From assembly GCA_024225895.1 (NCBI GenBank), contig JAAEMC010000487.1:1-7100 (forward strand): a DNA stretch of 7,100 nt. Reading direction: 5' to 3'. Each line of letters starts with the position of its first letter. Position 1 is the stretch's first letter. Positions 6,072-7,100 of the stretch are shown in pieces. The position numbers and the translations under genes are program-made. Below the pieces are notes generated by a model. It had not been told where the DNA came from, searched no databases, and saw only the letters and a program-made list of their open reading frames with translations. The DNA comes from Desulfobacteraceae bacterium. Its GTDB lineage: Bacteria; Desulfobacterota; Desulfobacteria; Desulfobacterales; Desulfobacteraceae.

Positions 6072-6785
6072 CTATTTCACTATTTTGATGAGTTCAACTT
6101 CAAATATCAATGTTGATCCCGGCTTAATGACATTGCCCGCGCCCCTGTCACCATAGGCCAAATCTGAGGGGATGAATAACATCCACCTGCTTCCTGTTTT
6201 CATAAGCTGCAATGCTTCTATCCATCCTTTAATGACCCCATTCACCTGGAATTGTGCGGGTGCACCCCTTCTGTACGAAGAATCAAACACAGTACCATCA
6301 ATCAAGGTTCCTTTATAATGACATTCCACTTTATCTTCAGGTCCGGGTGAAGGGCCGTCTCCCTTTGCAAGAATTTTATACTGCATCCCTGACGGCAAAA
6401 CGATAACGCCCTCTTTTTTCTTATTGTCTTCTAAAAATTTTTCACCGGATAATTTATTTTTTTCAGATTCTTTTTTTATCTCTTTAATCTGCTTTTGCCT
6501 TGCCAGCCGCTGATAGGTAACCAGAACCTGTTTGATTTCCGCTTCGCTCATCTTCGACTGGCCTTTGTGATTATCCTTTATCCCCATGATATAATATTCA
6601 GGATCCAGTTCAAAATTGGCTTTTAGTTTTTCAAAAATATCATAGCCCAGTGCATAGCTGATTTGCTGGTTAGTATCGTCCGACATTTTCACATCATTTT
6701 CTTTCTTCTCTTCAGCAAATACGGCCAGGCAAATGGTAATAGCAACAATAACGGATATACATACTTTTCCCAAAAAACGGTTCAT
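6072..6785 (-). CDS. Exported FKBP-type peptidyl-prolyl cis-trans isomerase (Mip/FkpA-like)
   Basis: This 237-residue protein has a signal peptide (1-24: basic start, hydrophobic core, ending AVFA). Next comes a helical FKBP N-terminal dimerisation domain (about 36-120, with SYALGYDI and a long charged helix at 90-123). A C-terminal FKBP domain occupies about 128-237. The catalytic pocket is intact: Tyr157, Phe167 and Asp168 (GTVFDSS), Val184-Ile185 with Trp188 (VIKGW), Tyr211 (LAYGDRGAG) and Phe228 (FEVELI). Relatives such as FkpA and Mip work in the periplasm or on the cell surface, where they speed proline isomerisation and act as chaperones. The ATG at 6785 has AAGGGGAG six bases upstream. 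There is no lipobox cysteine at the expected site (Cys19 is within the hydrophobic core), so a soluble periplasmic form is likely. It appears to be a single-gene unit ending at the shared terminator. Confidence 0.93.
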   Translation of the reverse strand: MNRFLGKVCISVIVAITICLAVFAEEKKENDVKMSDDTNQQISYALGYDIFEKLKANFELDPEYYIMGIKDNHKGQSKMSEAEIKQVLVTYQRLARQKQIKEIKKESEKNKLSGEKFLEDNKKKEGVIVLPSGMQYKILAKGDGPSPGPEDKVECHYKGTLIDGTVFDSSYRRGAPAQFQVNGVIKGWIEALQLMKTGSRWMLFIPSDLAYGDRGAGNVIKPGSTLIFEVELIKIVK

Positions 6786-6791
6786 TAAATT

Positions 6792-6799
6792 CTCCCCTT
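6792..6799 (-). promoter_or_regulatory. Ribosome binding site of the FKBP gene
   Basis: AAGGGGAG on the minus strand, six bases before the ATG at 6785. Its strength and spacing confirm the start that includes the signal peptide. Confidence 0.8.
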
Positions 6800-6825
6800 A
6801 AGATAGCTGATATTATAAGATAGCT
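6799..6825. repeat. 10-bp direct repeat at the FKBP promoter
   Basis: TAAGATAGCT occurs at 6799-6808 and again at 6816-6825, a perfect repeat with a 17-base period. The second copy overlaps the likely -10 box, and the first copy abuts the ribosome binding site. It may be a tandem regulator site or a small duplication. Confidence 0.5.
6812..6817 (-). promoter_or_regulatory. Likely -10 box of the FKBP promoter
   Basis: A perfect TATAAT on the minus strand lies 26 bases before the FKBP ATG. No good -35 sits at 16-18 bases (AAATTT at 6835-6840); TTGTTA is present but only 13 bases away. The promoter may depend on an activator or on the direct repeat. Confidence 0.45.
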
Positions 6826-6993
6826 TCAGGTAACAAATTTATTGCAGATTTACAATCATTAATGAGAAATTACAAGAATGCATCTTTTTGCTCAGTTTTT
6901 GCTTCGCAACATATTAATATATGATACACATTTATTCTTTCAGCCCCAAATAGGCAGACCCTGACACAACATTTCCCGACCCAAATAAAAATC

Positions 6994-7100
6994 GTGTTTG
7001 ATAGTTTTTTTTGGCACGTCTTAAAAACTCATAATCACGATGACACCATTGGAAATATCGCCGAAGAAATTGACGACCAGGTAGTGTATATCAGTATGAA
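6994..7100 (+). CDS. Start of a possible YozE/SAM-like small protein, cut by the right edge
   Basis: A plus-strand frame is open from 6925 to the window end. Its first plausible start is GTG at 6994, giving 35 codons in view. The translation has SFFWHVLKTH (4-13) and DDTIGNIAEEI (16-26). This matches my recollection of the YozE_SAM_like domain pattern, SFYxWL followed by an Asp-Asp-x-Ile-Gly-x-x-Ala core, in small proteins of roughly 70-90 residues whose function is unknown. The assignment rests on recall of a motif and could be wrong. There is no Shine-Dalgarno before the GTG and no ATG until 7096, so it could have an unusual start, a leaderless start or be a remnant. It would be divergent from the FKBP gene, with 208 bases between them. 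Confidence 0.42.
   Translation, partial: MFDSFFWHVLKTHNHDDTIGNIAEEIDDQVVYISM

Noticed and set aside
6911..6920. Palindrome ATATTAATAT
   Set aside because: A 10-base AT-only palindrome is expected by chance in this AT-rich intergenic region.
7021..7100. Minus-strand frame entering from the right edge and stopping at 7021-7023
   Set aside because: About 25 open codons are compatible with a gene end, but the opposite strand gives a better match to a known domain pattern. With so little sequence I could not support both.
1..7100. CRISPR arrays, tRNA or rRNA genes, insertion sequences, defence or phage genes
   Set aside because: I saw no spaced repeats, no cloverleaf-like sequences, no transposase or integrase motifs and no terminal inverted repeats; the recognised genes are housekeeping or envelope types.

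Overview
The window most resembles a chromosomal stretch from a sulfate-reducing or related Desulfobacterota bacterium (Desulfobacterales-like). This is an inference from protein character: a DUF3786 protein, a Nim-like flavin protein, a divergent GTP-type PEP carboxykinase, and an AT-leaning genome with strong AAGGAG-type ribosome binding sites. No RNA gene, CRISPR array, insertion sequence or phage gene is visible.

Layout, left to right. (1) Positions 3-839, plus strand: the 3' two thirds of a gene for a PLP enzyme of the serine hydroxymethyltransferase (SHMT) family, cut by the left edge. (2) Positions 840-1094: a gene-free gap with one G.U-paired hairpin. (3) Positions 3804-1095, minus strand: four tightly packed genes that look like one operon. 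In transcription order they are a PHP-domain phosphoesterase (RNase AM/YciV-like), a Nim-like FMN-binding split-barrel protein (ATGA overlap), an exported protein joining a secretin/STN-like domain to a PDZ domain, and a DUF3786 protein. A sigma70-like promoter sits so close to the first ATG that the message may be leaderless. (4) Positions 3805-4000: the divergent control region between that operon and pckG, with a 7-bp inverted repeat. (5) Positions 4001-5950, plus strand: a PEP carboxykinase of 649 residues with intact catalytic residues but an altered nucleotide-base loop. (6) Positions 5951-6071: a strong two-way terminator between convergent genes. (7) Positions 6785-6072, minus strand: an exported FKBP-type prolyl isomerase of the Mip/FkpA type, with a TATAAT box and a 10-bp direct repeat upstream. 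(8) From about 6994 to the right edge, plus strand: the likely start of a small YozE/SAM-like protein.

The metabolic genes point to gluconeogenesis (PEP carboxykinase) and one-carbon or amino-acid chemistry (SHMT-like enzyme). The FKBP and the PDZ protein act in the cell envelope. I do not see a clear new defence or mobile system. The most unusual items are the four-gene operon of poorly characterised partners, the altered nucleotide pocket of the PEP carboxykinase, and the secretin-N/PDZ envelope protein.
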